Assembly: GCF_032452875.1 (NCBI RefSeq)
Contig: NC_083882.1
Coordinates: 57,241,614-57,305,613 of the forward strand
DNA length: 64,000 nt
DNA from: Bos javanicus
Lineage: Eukaryota; Chordata; Mammalia; Artiodactyla; Bovidae
Direction: 5' to 3'
This document shows, in pieces, positions 11,276 through 23,040 of this stretch. The notes beneath the pieces were generated by a model. The model did no database searches and was not told where the DNA came from. It was given only the letters and a program-made list of their open reading frames with translations. The first letter of the stretch is position 1; each line of letters begins with the position of its first letter. The position numbers were made by a program, and so were the translations under genes.

Positions 11276-12140
11276 AAAATATAATAAAAAAAGCTTATAC
11301 GTATAATGCATGGTAGAAACATATGCTTTGAAAAGATGTTAGTCATATCCTCTAGGAATTATAGGAGGTTAAATTCACATCTAACTGGCTTTATAGTGGA
11401 TGGGTATGGATAAAGGAAGCCATCATCCTGAAGATGGGATTGTTCTGGGGCCTTGAAGAATGGGTAGGGAGAGTGAAAATACTTATGAGTCAGATAGGAT
11501 TTTAGAATGAGCATTCCATGCGGAGGAAACAGCAGCAGCAAAGCCTATCTTCCAGGCTTGAGGAAGAAATCCACTGTAGGATCAAAGCAGTTTATAAAGG
11601 AAAGCCTTGGAAACAAGACAGAGAATTGGCAAGAGCAGATGGTGGAGCTGCGTGAGTGGTAGAGCAGTGAACCTGGACTGTATTCTATAAGCAGCTTGAA
11701 GAAGTAACTTGTTTTTCAGCAAGGTCATACAAACTGTGGTTTAACCCATCACCAGCTACTTTGTCCCATACATCTACCTTCTCTTGATGTTGTCTTCTTC
11801 AGCAAATCATTTTGTGTTGTCTCTTGAAAATACTTGTGATAAAAAACTTAGGTGGAATTCAGAGAAGATGGAGGTGCTGATTTTCCTCCATTGCTTTCTT
11901 TTAGTCACATGAATCCATCAGGAATGTTATTCCTAAATGCTTCTCTGAACATATAGTCTGGATTTTAGCAGGTCTAACCTGCCTAGTTCTGTTGTTAGAT
12001 AGTAACATGTGACCAGGAACCACTGACTTTGGGGAAAGCAGTTGTTAAATTGCACTCCACCCTTCCATTTATCACAGCATATCACTTTTTTAAAGAGTTT
12101 TTTTGGTGCCTTTGAGTAGGGAGAGCCACGAGAACAAAAA
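11276..12140. other. Unique sequence, no gene seen
   Basis: No recognisable repeat or exon is visible. The region is moderately less AT-rich than its surroundings. Confidence 0.45.
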
Positions 12141-12152
12141 AAGTAATGAATG

Positions 12153-12208
12153 CATTTATATATATATGTGTATATATACATACACACACACATACATACA
12201 TATTATAT
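12153..12208. repeat. TA/CA dinucleotide microsatellite
   Basis: Mixed (TA)n, (CA)n and (TACA)n runs occur here (tatatatatatgtg, acacacacacatacatacat). The short open frames across it are low-complexity artefacts. Confidence 0.85.
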
Positions 12209-13214
12209 ATATGAAAATGAGGGAACCAAACAACATTTTTTTCCTTGAGGTCATTTTACATTTTAAAATTCATTGCGTTCTTTACTTATTCATTAGTAAG
12301 CATTTATTAAGCATGTGTATCAGGAACTACACCGGTCTCAGAAGAAACAAATATTCTATACTCAGTCGGCTCTCAAAGAGACCGTACACTCCCACTCATA
12401 ATGTCTTCCAGGGAGATCGCGTTACTTCACTGCCTGTTACTCTTTGTAGATAAATCCATTCTGATGTGACTTGTTTATTTTATTTTGCCCACTGATACTT
12501 CAAATAACTGGGTTCTAGAAAGGGAGTAACCTCAAAGAGAATTTCTGTCTCTATTTCTGTTTGCACTTGGGCAGAGAAGCAGAATTGGCAATTTCAATTA
12601 AGTCAGTGATTCAAGAGCCAAAGAGGTAACAAGGAAACTCTCTATTTTTCTGTGACAGAGCGCAATATGGGGGAACTCACAACTGGCTGAGCGGTCATAT
12701 TTCAGGATTCAAAGGAATACAAAGCCTCTCAGTTACATAAAGATCAGAGTCCTTTACCTCTCTGGGAGGCAACAGTTAGCATGGGGCCTTATAAATTAAT
12801 TACTTAAGGAGGACAGGAGACAGGTGGTGACCTGTGGGAGGGCAAATGCAACAGAAACCTCAACAAGCAAAAAAAAAAGCCATGTTCCAAGATGGAAAAA
12901 GAAAGAAACTCAGAGTTGTAGAAAGATAGATATGGAAGGATTTTTAAAGATACATGTATTTAATCAATTTAAAATCAATGTTGCATAATTTATACAAAAT
13001 ATGAACATGACAAACATATATGGAGGAATTTAAAAAATCTAGTCTAATCCCAACTTGCAAAATTAATTATTCTGGACATTTTTGGTATGTTTCTTTCCAG
13101 TCTTTTTTTCCCCCCTGTTTTACAAATTATAGTCAAGAACATATATTATTATAGTCAAGAACATATTAATCATGACCCTTTATTGAAAATTACATAAAAT
13201 AAATATTTTTTCAT
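12209..13214. other. Unique/ancient sequence, no gene seen
   Basis: A possible L2/MIR core lies at 12285-12350 (cattagtaagcatttattaag). A 22-base spaced direct repeat of agtcaagaacatat occurs at 13131-13144 and 13153-13166. No exon is seen. Confidence 0.4.
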
Positions 13215-13330
13215 TATTAAAATTTGAGGAAAGTAACTTGCTCAAGAGCAGACATCTAGCAAGTAAGGAAGTCAAGGTTTAAACCCAAGCAGGCCACCTC
13301 TGACTCTGAACCTCTGTGTTCTATATTCTG
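13215..13330 (-). repeat. MIR fragment (minus)
   Basis: The text gaggaaagtaacttgctcaa, agcaagtaaggaagtcaagg and tttaaacccaagcagg is the well known antisense MIR core, here clearly recognisable. Confidence 0.75.
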
Positions 13331-13439
13331 CTTGAATATAGTGAACTTGTATCAATCATTCCAATAATCTCATTTTCATGATTATTCCTAGAAGTGGATT
13401 ATCTCTCTTCCTTCCTCTTTTTATTGCTTTCTTCTTTTG

Positions 13440-13510
13440 TTCATTCATTCACTCATGTGAAGCTCTGTGTTAAGCACTGTGATTGGTTCTGGGGATACAA
13501 ACTTAAAGAC
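13440..13510 (-). repeat. L2/MIR-like fragment
   Basis: The text ttcattcattcactcatgtg, gttaagcactgtgattgg and ctggggatac resembles the conserved terminal core of ancient L2/MIR repeats. Orientation and family are uncertain. Confidence 0.5.
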
Positions 13511-15777
13511 ACATTAGCCATTCACAGAGAGCAGCTGTATCTAAAGGGAAGGCAGACATATAAACAAATAATTTCAACATACACATGTATTTTTCTCTCA
13601 GAAAATTTTGGAATCATTTTACTCAGCATTTTTCTACCTTGTATTAAATTGCAAGCAATTTTTAAAAATGTGAAGAAGTCCAAAATGAAAAACAATATGA
13701 AAAAACAAGCCATTTAGTTTGGCTTTCCCTAATGAGGCTGTTTAATATGCACTCCTAAACTGTCTGCAGTAGAGATGTCAGTATAAACTATTTCTTTTGA
13801 ACAAATCATAGACTTGTTTTTCAGAAAAGTCTTTGTTTAAACACCTCTTTCTGCACTCCCCACTCCCCAAACACACAACCTCTCTTTCTTTATATACCAC
13901 AGAAACACACAGACACACATAGAGACACACACACATAGACACACAGCCTTTCCTTCTCTTTGCATTGCTTTTCCTGTAAAGCAGATGGTGCTAGAAATTT
14001 CCAAGGCCCCTCACAAAGCTGTTCCTCTAGCAACCTTCCTTAAAACACTGATTTTAAAACAAGCATAGATGTTCTTTGAATCCCTTGCTAGTCAATCTGT
14101 CAGTCCAGGCTAAAATGTTTCCAATTAAAAGCAGTCAATTTTATGAAAAGATAATTTAATCTTAGATGCACTGCAGAGGTTTGGGTATAAGGGTGCTAGG
14201 AATGATGCCAAACTACTTTTTTTGGGAAAAAAATAATGAAGCTAAATTCTTTCTAATGAGGTTCAAATTCTTAGTCATCCCTAGATCCCATGCACGCATT
14301 CTTGCCTCCTGCTGATGTGTGGTTGGAGAAAATCAGACATCAGCAGAATGAAGTTGTTCTAAAAAATTGAAAATGTTACCTATATCTGGAGTATAGGTCG
14401 AGTAGAATCAGAGGCTTTTAATTCTTGCAACTGTTCCTCCTGATCATGAATTAGATTACTGCTCACATTTCAAAAATATTTATGATTCAAACCCAGTGAT
14501 TTAAAAGGATTTGAAAAGGAAGATCAAATCCATTGAGATCATAATTATAATAATAGTATCTAATGTTTGAGGTATGTTAGTTTCCTGCCATAAACTAGTC
14601 CTTAAATACATTACCTAATATTCACCTATGAGAATCGGGTTGTATTAAATTCTAGTGAGTTGTGTTGTATCAAAATGACCTTCCAGTTGTATTAGAATTT
14701 TAATGAAATGAGCAAAGCGTAACAAAAACATTCTCAGGTAAGTGATTTATTGCTTTGGTTTTCAGTGTCCTCTTCAATAGAAACATCTCTAAAAGGACCC
14801 TTTGTGGAGACTGACTCTGAGATTTGTTCCAAACCTTAAGTTGAAGATAAACTCACATTGATTTCATTCTTCTAACCAAATATTAATAATAATAATTAAT
14901 ATTTTCTTGGTGTCTGCCTCCTGAGCTCTTACTGAATACTCAACATTTTCCTTCTGTAGGACCCTCCTTCATTAAAGAAGGCTGCGTATCCTTTGCTATG
15001 GCTCCCACTGAGAGTGAAATCCAATTTCACTCTTCTTGCTTCAGATGCCTTGCTTCAGGCCCGCTCATTGAAAACTCAGGAGAGACTCTGAGTCAGAATC
15101 ACCAGGCTTACCCGAGGCAACCTATAAAATACTATGAGAGATAATAATAAATTTCAGTTTTAAGCCTTTACTTTCAGAGTGGTTTGTTATGCTGGCATAT
15201 ATCACTGGAACATCTGCTTGTGCAAAACTGCATTCACTTTACTGTCCTTATTTTATGAGCCATAGGTGAAATCAAAGAGCATATGCTAGTAGCTCGACCT
15301 GTCTGAGGTTTTGAAATTTTTGATATCTATGTATCCTTCTCTCTTTTATCTACCTTTATTTGGATCTTTCACCTGATTCTGAGTTGATCTCACAAAACTT
15401 TACAACGCAGGAAATTTTAGACTTTTTTTGAGTGCTTATTCTGTAATATGTTACATCTTCCAGGAGGAACTTGAGAAGTTCAGGAAGCATTGGTAAGAGG
15501 AAAAGAGACTATACCCAAAAGTGTGTTGAGCAGGCCCCTGATTCCTGTTCTGGCCACTGTGGCCTTCTGAAAGTGACTTCATGTCTTTAGGTATCACATT
15601 CCTTCCTTTCTCTCTCAAAGTGTTGCTTTATGTGTTTCTTTACGTGATAATTATTTGTTGTGCTGGGCTTCAGTTTCTTTTATAATATTCAGATAGTGAT
15701 AGGCTACCCACTTTATAGTTCTTTTATGAGGATTAAATTAAGTATCTCGGATAGCATTTTTTCAGCACCTGTTACCT
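13511..15777. other. Unique sequence, no gene seen
   Basis: This is a long stretch without young repeats, with an ACACAC/AGACAC-rich patch at about 13905-13945. A weak MIR-like block precedes the BovB at 15700-15770. No exon is supported. Confidence 0.45.
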
Positions 15778-16207
15778 GTTGTTGTTGTTTAGTTGTGCCT
15801 GACTCTTTGTGAACCCATGGACTGCAGCTGACCAGGCTTCCCTGTCCTAAACTACCTCCAGGAGTTTGCTCAAAGTCACGTCCATTGTGTCAATGATGCC
15901 ATCCAACCAGCTTACCCTCTGTCATCCCTTTCTCCTCCTGCCTTCAATCTTTCCCAGCATCAGGGTCTTTTCTAATGAATTGGCTCTTGGCATCAGGTGG
16001 CCCAAGTATTGGAGCTTCAGTTTCAGAATCAGTCCTTCCAATGAATATTCAGGGTTGATTTCCTTTAGGATTGACTGGTTTGATCTCCTGGCATCCAAGG
16101 GACTCTTGAGTCTTCTCCAGCACCACAGTTTGAAAGCATCAATTCTTTGCTGCTCAGCCTTCTTTATGGTCCAACTCCCACATCCATACCTGACTACTGA
16201 AAAGGTC
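15778..16207 (-). mobile_element. 5'-truncated BovB 3' end (minus, diverged)
   Basis: The plus text begins with a gttgtt-type tail repeat and the BovB 3' terminus (tagttgtgcctgactctttg). It runs back through the C-terminal RT region to about the YGC(E)S segment (cccacatccatacctgact). Many substitutions mark an older copy. No clear TSD was found. Confidence 0.9.
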
Positions 16208-16526
16208 CAGAGCCCATATCATATATGATCCAGTCTCAGTAACTGAAATACAAGAGAAGAACTCAAGTGTAATGTGCTAGACTTTAACATTGTTTATCTA
16301 AAAACCCATTCTACTGGATAAGTGGAGGTTATTCATATTTTCCATATTCAAGTTTAGCAGGAAAAATAAAACTGTTCCTGCATCTGCCATTGTATTCCTC
16401 TTAGAGCAGAAACCAACTTTGCCCTTCTATAAGTGCTGGTGTTTCAGACAAACTTTTAGGAAATCAGTCTGTGCCTAGACATAAGCAGCCTCAAAACTTG
16501 AAAAAGAGTGAATTGCTTGTAGTTAT
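16208..16526. other. Unique spacer between two BovB copies
   Basis: No repeat or gene is recognised here. Confidence 0.5.
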
Positions 16527-18335
16527 GAGTCATTAAGATCATTTTTGTATAGTTTTTTTTGTTTATTTTTGCTACCTCTTCTTAATATCTTCTGCTTCTG
16601 TTAGGTTCATACCATTTCTGTCCTTTATTATCCCCATCTTTGCATGAAATGTTCCCTTGGTATCTCTAATTTTCTTGAAGAGCTTTCTAGTCTTTCCCAT
16701 TCTATTGTTTTCCTCTATTTCTTTGCACTGATCACTTAGGAAGGCTTTCTTATCTCCCCTTGCTTTTCTTTGGAACTCTACATTCAGATGGGTATATCTT
16801 TGTTTACTCCTTTGCCTTTAGCTTCTCTTCTTTTCTCAGCTATTTGTAAGGCCTCAATTTTGCATTTTTGCATTTCTTTTTCTTGAGGATGGTCTTGATC
16901 ACTACCTACTGTACAATGTCATGAACCTCCATTCATAGTTCTTCAGGCAGTCTATCAAATCTAATCCGTTGAGTCTATTTGTCACCTCCACTGTATAATC
17001 GTAAGGGATTTGATTTAGGTCATACCTGAATGGTCCAGTGGTTTTCCCTACTTTCTCCAATTTAGTTCTGAATTTGGCAATAAGGAGTTCATGGTCTGAG
17101 CCACAGTCAGCTCCTGGTCTTGTTTTTGCTGACTGTATAGAGTTCTCCATCTTCAGCTGCAAAGAATGTAATCAGTCTGATTTCGGTATTGACAATCTGG
17201 TGATATACATGTGTAGATTCTTCTCTTGTGTTGTTGGAAGAGGGTGTTTGCTATGACTAGTGTATTCTCTTGGCAAAACTCTGTTAGTCTTTGCCCTGCT
17301 TCATTCTGTACTCCAAGGCCAAACTTGCCTGTCACTCCAGGTATCTCTCAACTTCCTATTTTTGCATTTCAGTCCCCTATAATGAAAAGGAGATCTTTTT
17401 TTTTTTTTTTTTGGTATTAGTTCTATAAGGTCTTGTAAACTTCATAGAACCATTCAATTTCATCTTCTTCAGCATTAGTGATTGGGGCATAGACTTGGAT
17501 TACTGTGATGTTGAATGGTTTGCCTTGGAAACAAACCAAGGTCATTCTGTTGTTTTTGAGATTGCATCCAAGTACTGCATTTCGGACTCTTTTGTTGACT
17601 ATGATGGCTACTCGATTTCTTCTAAGGGATTCTTGCCCACAGTAGTAGATATAATGGTCATCTGAGTTAAATTCACCCATTCCAGTCCATTTTAGTTCAC
17701 TGATTCCTAAAATGTCAATGTTCGCTCTTGCCATCTCCTATTTGACCAATTTACCTTGATTGCTGGACCTAACATTCCAGGCTCCTATGCAATATTGCTA
17801 TTTACAGCCTCAGACTTTACTTCCATTACCAGTCACATCCACAGCTGGGTGTTGTTTTTGCTTTGGCTCTGTCTCTCCATTCTTTCTGGAGTTACTTCCC
17901 CACTCTTCTGCAGTAGCATCTTGGGCACCTACTGACCTGGGAAATTCATCTTTCAGTGTAATATCTTTCTGTCTTTTCATACTGTTCATGGGGTTCTCAA
18001 GTCAAGAATACTGAAGTGGTTTGCCATTCCCTTCTCCAGTGGACCACATTTTGTCAGAACTCTCCACTATGACCCGTCTGTCTTGGGTGGTCCTATAAGG
18101 CATGGCTCATAGTTTCATCGAGTTAGACGAGGCTGTGGTCCATGTGATCAGTTTGGTTACTTTTCTGTGATTGTGGTTTTCATTCTGTCTGCCCTTTGAT
18201 GGATAAGGATAAGAGGCTTATGGAAGCTTCGTGATGGGAGAGACTGACTGTGGGGGAAACTGGGTCTTGTTCTGATGGGTGGGTTCATACTCAGTAAGTC
18301 TTTAATACAGTTTTCTGTTGATGACCCAGTTCTTA
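16527..18335 (-). mobile_element. BovB 5' half, inverted part of a twin-primed insertion
   Basis: Read on the minus strand this is the 5' half of BovB: the 5' UTR (about 18335 down to 17860), the endonuclease region (17734 to about 17050, with WTGMGEFNSDDHYIYYC and SDH motifs visible) and the linker, ending near the RWQEYTEELYKK segment at about 16530. It breaks at almost the same element position where the direct-oriented 3' half begins at 18336. A T-run of about 19 bases at 17396-17413 and several indels break the frame. Confidence 0.9.
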
Positions 18336-19950
18336 ATGCCCCAGATAACCACGATGGTGTGATCACTCACCTAGAGCCAGACATCCTGAGTGTAAAATCA
18401 AGTGGGTCTTAGGAAGCATCACTAAGAACAAATCTAGTGGAGGTGACAGAATTCCAGTAAAGCTATTCCAGAAGAGTTCCAGAAGAGCTATTTCAAATCC
18501 TAAAAGATGATGCTATTAAAGTGCTGCTCTCAGTATGCCAGCAAATTTGGAAAACTCAGCAGTGGCCACAGGACTGGAAAAAGTCAGTTTTCATTCCAAT
18601 CCCTAAGAAAGGCAATGTTCAAAGAATGTTCAGTGAACAAGGAATGTTCAAACTACTGCACAACTGCACTCATCTCACATGCTAGCAAAGTAATGCTCAA
18701 AATTCTCCAAGCGAGGTTTCAATAGTGCATGAACCGAGAACTTCCAGATGTTCAAACTGGATTTAGAAAAGGTAGAGGAACCTGAGATGAAATTGCCAAT
18801 ATCTGTTGTATAATAGAAAAAGCAAGGGAGTTCCAGAAAACATCTATTTCTGCTTTATTGATTATACCAAAGACTTTGGCTGTTTGGATCACAACAAACT
18901 GTGGAAAATTTTTAAAGAGATGGGAATCCCAGACCACCTTACCTGCCTCCTGAGAAATCTGTATGCAGGTTAAGAAGCAATAGAACTGGATATCGAACAA
19001 TGGACTAGTACCAAATTGGGAAAGGAGTACGTCAAGGTTGTATATTGTCACCCTACTTATTTAACTTATATGCAGAGTACAGCATGTGAAGTGCTGGGCT
19101 GGATGAAGCACAAGCTGTAATCAAGATTTCAGGGAGAAATATCAATAACCTCAGATATGCAGATGAAACCACTCATTGCAGAAAGAGAAGAAGCATTAAA
19201 GAGCCTCTTGATGAAAGTGAAAGAGGAGAGTGAAAAAGCTGGCTTAAAACTCATCATTCAAAAAATGAAGATCAAGGCATCCAGTCCCTTCACTTCATGG
19301 CAAATAACTGGGGAAATAATGGAGACAGTGTTAAACAGCAATAAAGAAAACTTTATATTCTTGGGCTCCAAATTACTGCAGATGGTGACTGCAGCCATGA
19401 AATTAAAATACGCTTGCTCCTTGGAAGAAAAGCTATGGCAAACCTAGACAGCATATTCAAAAACAGAGACATTACTTTGCCAACAAAGGTCCGTCTAGTC
19501 AAAGCTATGGTTTTTCCAGTAGTCACGTATGGATGTGAGTTGGACCATAAAGAAGGCTGAGCCCTAAAGAACTGATTCTTTTGAACTGTGCTGTTGGAGA
19601 AGCCTCTTGAGACTCCCTTGGACTGCAAGGAGATCCAACCAGTCAATCCTGAAGGAAGTCAGTCCTGAATATTCATTTGAAGGACTGATGCTGAAGCTGA
19701 AGCTCCAATATTTTGGCTACCTGATGTGAACAGCTGACTCATTGGAAAAGACCCTGATGCTGGGCAAGACTGAAGGCAGGAGGTGAAGGGGACGACAGAG
19801 GATGAGCTGGTTGGATGGCATCACCAACTCGATGGACATGAGTTTGAGCAAGCTGCTGGAGTTGGTGATGGACAGGGAAGCCTGGTGTGCTTTAGTCCAT
19901 GGGGTCGCAGAGTCGGACACGACTGAGTGACTTAACTGAACCGAACTGAA
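18336..19950 (+). mobile_element. BovB 3' half, direct part of a twin-primed insertion
   Basis: It starts abruptly inside the element (cccagataaccacgatggtg, the NHDGVITDLEPD segment) and runs to the BovB 3' end with tail gacttaactgaaccgaactg. With the inverted half to its left it makes a nearly full-length element of about 3.42 kb. Frame breaks are numerous, including an internal duplication-like caaagaatgttcagtg/caaggaatgttc patch near 18615-18650. The diverged flanks cttgtagttatgag (about 16512) and cttgcggttctagag (about 19951) may be remnants of the target duplication. Confidence 0.92.
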
Positions 19951-20124
19951 CTTGCGGTTCTAGAGATTTGCTGCAATTCATTTACAGACTCTAGAAGTTC
20001 TCCCTTCTCACACCCAGCCTACCCCGCATAACGCCCACTCATATTGTGGCACTGGACACTCTGGGTATGCGAGGCTATTCCTCGAGTAGCCGCTAAGGGG
20101 AGCCGGACGCTGGACCGCCTCGCC

Positions 20125-20138
20125 GTTTCCATGACAAC
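20125..20138 (+). promoter_or_regulatory. RFX/X-box-like motif
   Basis: The 14-mer gtttccatgacaac closely resembles the imperfect palindrome bound by RFX factors (gttgccatggcaac type), which commonly controls ciliary and testis genes. It lies about 190 bases upstream of the proposed start codon. Binding is inferred from the motif only. Confidence 0.55.
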
Positions 20139-20314
20139 AGTGGGCGCGCTGTCTAGGGAGCTAAGTGCCGGCAAAAGCAGGTGTCTGATTGCAGTGCGTT
20201 CGCGGTTGTTCCGGGATTGCATTGAGCCTCGGAGGCTCTCACGGAGTCTGCATACTGGTACTCCACCTTTCCCTCGGACAGCTTCCTAAACCGGCGGGGA
20301 CGCACTGAGTGAAA

Positions 20315-20360
20315 ATGGTCCATCATTCAGGCTCGATTCAGTCCTTTAAACAGCAGAAAG
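20315..20360 (+). CDS. First coding exon of an unidentified gene
   Basis: ATG at 20315 sits in a strong Kozak context (gaaaATGG: A at -3, G at +4) inside the CpG-rich region. Fifteen codons, MVHHSGSIQSFKQQK, are followed by one base and a consensus donor (AAAG|gtcagt at 20361), so the exon would end in phase 1. Upstream lie an RFX-like site and an ETS core, which hints at a ciliated-cell or testis gene, but that is inference. I do not recognise the protein from these few residues. No second exon was found with confidence; downstream DNA is repeat-filled, as in a long intron. Without transcripts, the initiation site and the existence of the gene remain unproven. Confidence 0.6.
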
Positions 20361-20480
20361 GTCAGTCGGAATCTTGGTCCCCCCCTCTCTGTGGGCGTCA
20401 CGTCCCGTCTGCATGCCCTTGCAGTTGTGTAGGAGCATCCTTTCCAGACTAATGCGTCGCAGAGGTGGAGAACTCTGTGA

Positions 20481-21222
20481 AGTTTTAAAAAATCTTCTTC
20501 TTCTTCTTCTTTTTTTTTTTTTTAATGCCACTTCACTTTGCATCCGAAATGAGTCTGATCTCTGAGCCTCCGCACGGTCCTTGGGAAAAGCGGAATTCGT
20601 CATTTCAGAGACTGTAATGTCTATCTTTTCTAAGATTCTGTCAATGCATTGCAGTAAACCAGCTTAGCAGGGGTTGTTATACCGGCCCAGTTGCGCTCTG
20701 AGATTTGAAAACAGAGATATTGGCCCCGGTTTGCCCCAGCCTGTGATTCAGATGGTTAATAAGCTCCACATAAGTAGATATCCTATTTAAGATGATTTTA
20801 CACAATCCTAGGATAAATTAATTTTTGGACAATTCCAGAAGTTGGCCTATTGAAGGGGCTCTGAAACTTTCTCAGAAAATTCAATTTTCCCCTTGTTGTT
20901 ATGCTTGATTCTGGGTTTCAGGATTTTATTATTGTTAGTAGGTTCCTCTGGCAGGTTCTCTGTCTTATCTCTCTTTGCCTTTCCTTCAAATTTCTCCCTA
21001 GATACAGTGATGAGTCTATATATGTTCATAGTCAAATCAAGATTTTTTTTTCAAGTTATCCTCACCCTTTGGTCCTTGTTCATTATTTTATTTAAAAGCT
21101 TTTTAATAGATCACACATACCATTTTTTTAAATTAATGATGATAATTATGTCATAGTTGATCATATGGTACCTAAGATATGTGAATTCTAGAATAGTAGA
21201 TTTGTTAATGCAATGTGAAGGA
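20481..21222. other. Presumed first-intron sequence
   Basis: A (CTT)n-to-poly-T tract lies at about 20496-20523. The rest is unique sequence that falls from moderate to low GC moving away from the CpG island. No exon is seen. Confidence 0.45.
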
Positions 21223-21227
21223 AATAG

Positions 21228-21355
21228 GGAGTTCCCTGGTAGCTCAGTGGTGAGGATCCTGGGCTTTCACTGCCATGCCCAAGGTTCAGTCCCTGGTCTG
21301 GAAACTGAGGTCTCACAAGCTGTGCAGCATGGTCAAAAAAAAAAAAAAAAAAAAA
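21228..21355 (+). mobile_element. CHR-type tRNA-Glu SINE with poly-A tail
   Basis: It starts gggagttccctggtagctca, carries a tRNA-like head with caaggttcagtccctgg, and ends ctcacaagctgtgcagcatg followed by about 21 A (21335-21355). It lacks a BovB-like 3' part, which separates it from Bov-tA. Confidence 0.85.
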
Positions 21356-22924
21356 GTGACATATACATTTAATTAAATATTCCTACTTCCCCATGCCTAG
21401 ATGTTATTCATGTTTGTTTTTGTTTTTTTGGCCAACAGTTGTTTCTTTGTAGATATTTGCGTTTTTCTAAGCAAAAACTGTTGAATCCACCAGGGATAAT
21501 TTAAGAGCAATCCCCGTATTAGACAAATTATGGACTTAGTGAGCTTTGAATGGCATAGTTTTATACTCTCTTCAAGTCCAAGTTCTCTGGGTTATTTTGC
21601 AAATATGTTGAAGTTGGAAGTGAGATGAGAGATTGGGTAGACAAAAAATTCAACTTGTATGCAATTCCACTTCAAATCTAAATGTTCCAAAGAAAATTTA
21701 GTTGTTCCAAAAGTTGTGTTCCCTTTAATCATTATTTTAAACACATACAAACATTCAGAATGAAGAAAGTATAGGAACTTGGCACCAGCTTCATATGGCT
21801 AATAATCCTCCCCTCATGCATGGGTGCTAGGGGTAACTTATTTCTGGGACCTGAACTATTGGAATAGCCCTCACACAACTTATGTATGAACACATATTGT
21901 GTTTTTAAAAGCAAATAATTGCCAACTCTAGGACCAACTGTCATTGTTCCCATTATGATGCATTATGAGCATTGTTTCCATTATGATGCATTATGAGCCA
22001 TCTATTTTCAAGCCGCCTTTACTTTTTGGCACAAAAAGCAACTTTAGCAGAAGGATAAATGCAGGGAGCAGGAGGGATAGGAAAGAAGTATCATTAAAGT
22101 GGTTTTAGTTAATTGTTTCTTAACCCTGAGTGGACTTTTCAAAAAGACATACCAAACATAGGATTAACTAATTCTACAAAGAGGGAGGAGTAAAACACTA
22201 TTCTAGATGCTTTCTTACCCAGGAAGTGTGAGACAGAAAGCTTTTAGGGATACTTTTCATTGTAACATTAATTTGAAAACTGCCCATTGAAGAGGAGAAA
22301 ACTGTCTACTGTAACTCTAGTGTCCTAAATCCTAAGCCTGCCATTATAATTAGCTTAGAAACCTTGAGTGATGTTTTAGCTTCTTTGGACTTTTCTTCAT
22401 ATATAAATGTGAAAAAAGTGAGCACCTGATCAACATGGTCTTCCTCTGGTCTATGGGAAGGGCAGGTGCAATGAAAAGAGATGGTTTTTTTCCCCCCTGG
22501 GCCAGATAAAGTGGAAAGTAGTGCTTTTAGTTCACTGTTAGGAAATAATTTGGATAAATAAAGCAATTTATGAGGATTATTTTTATCTTAAGTGGTATCA
22601 ATGTCTTTTGTGGTTTTGATTTCAACTTTATAATACCTAGAAATAGCCTGAGATATTCAGAAAAAACTGTTATTATAAAACTTTAAAAATGTTCACTAAC
22701 TTGATAAACAAGCACACAGTAATGAAACTCTCAGCAAGCTTGGAGATGTTCCAATATATGTGAGAAATATGTAGTAATAAATCATTGATCCAAACACTGA
22801 TATCACTCAGTGTTTTCAATAAATCAATATGGATGTTAAAATAGTTATCCTTGGGTTAATCTATGTTCTTCATTTTCAGCCTTGGATTTTTATCCTACAT
22901 ATCCTATTAACAAATTACATTTGT
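21356..22924. other. Unique sequence, no gene seen
   Basis: No young repeat is seen. A 28-base tandem duplication lies at 21942-21997. The open frames on the minus strand (21732-21953, 22306-22566) have no domain. Confidence 0.45.
21942..21997. repeat. Two-copy 28-bp tandem duplication
   Basis: Units 21942-21969 and 21970-21997 (cattgttcccattatgatgc...) differ at one base only. The sequence is not part of a recognised repeat. Confidence 0.9.
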
Positions 22925-23040
22925 TAATCTCTCTCTAAACCTTAATCACCACCACTGTGAAATAAAGATAATAATATATATGTTGCAAAGTACCTGAGTT
23001 TGTCTGGCACATGATTGGGGTTCTAAATGTAATAAACAAT
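22925..23040 (+). repeat. MIR fragment (plus)
   Basis: The text atctctctctaaaccttaat, gtgaaataaagataataata and ctggcacatgattggggttc follows the sense MIR order. Confidence 0.55.

Larger units (their letters stand above)
19990..20480 (+). promoter_or_regulatory. CpG-rich promoter region
   Basis: CpG dinucleotides are frequent here and rare almost everywhere else in the window (cgaggctattcctcgagtag, ggacgctggaccgcctcgcc, gggcgcgctg, gcgttcgcggttgttccggg, accggcggggacgcactg). There is no TATA box. An ETS core (ttccgg, 20209-20214) and an X-box-like palindrome are present. The promoter lies directly right of the BovB ending at 19950 and drives, by inference, the coding exon at 20315. Confidence 0.75.

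Noticed and set aside
12103..12453. 116-codon open frame over the TA/CA microsatellite.
   Set aside because: Its N-terminal part is low-complexity translation of the dinucleotide repeat; no domain.
15778..16526. The minus BovB 3' fragment at 15778 as part of the twin-primed element.
   Set aside because: It lies 320 bases away, is more diverged and duplicates a 3' end already present at 19950; it is a separate, older insertion.
20019..20289. Open frames on both strands within the CpG island upstream of the proposed ATG.
   Set aside because: High GC reduces stop codons and both strands are open; the frames are shadows with no splice or domain support.
20346..20603. Minus-strand open frame rich in Lys/Arg.
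   Set aside because: The basic tract is a translation of the (CTT)n/poly-T run at 20496-20523.
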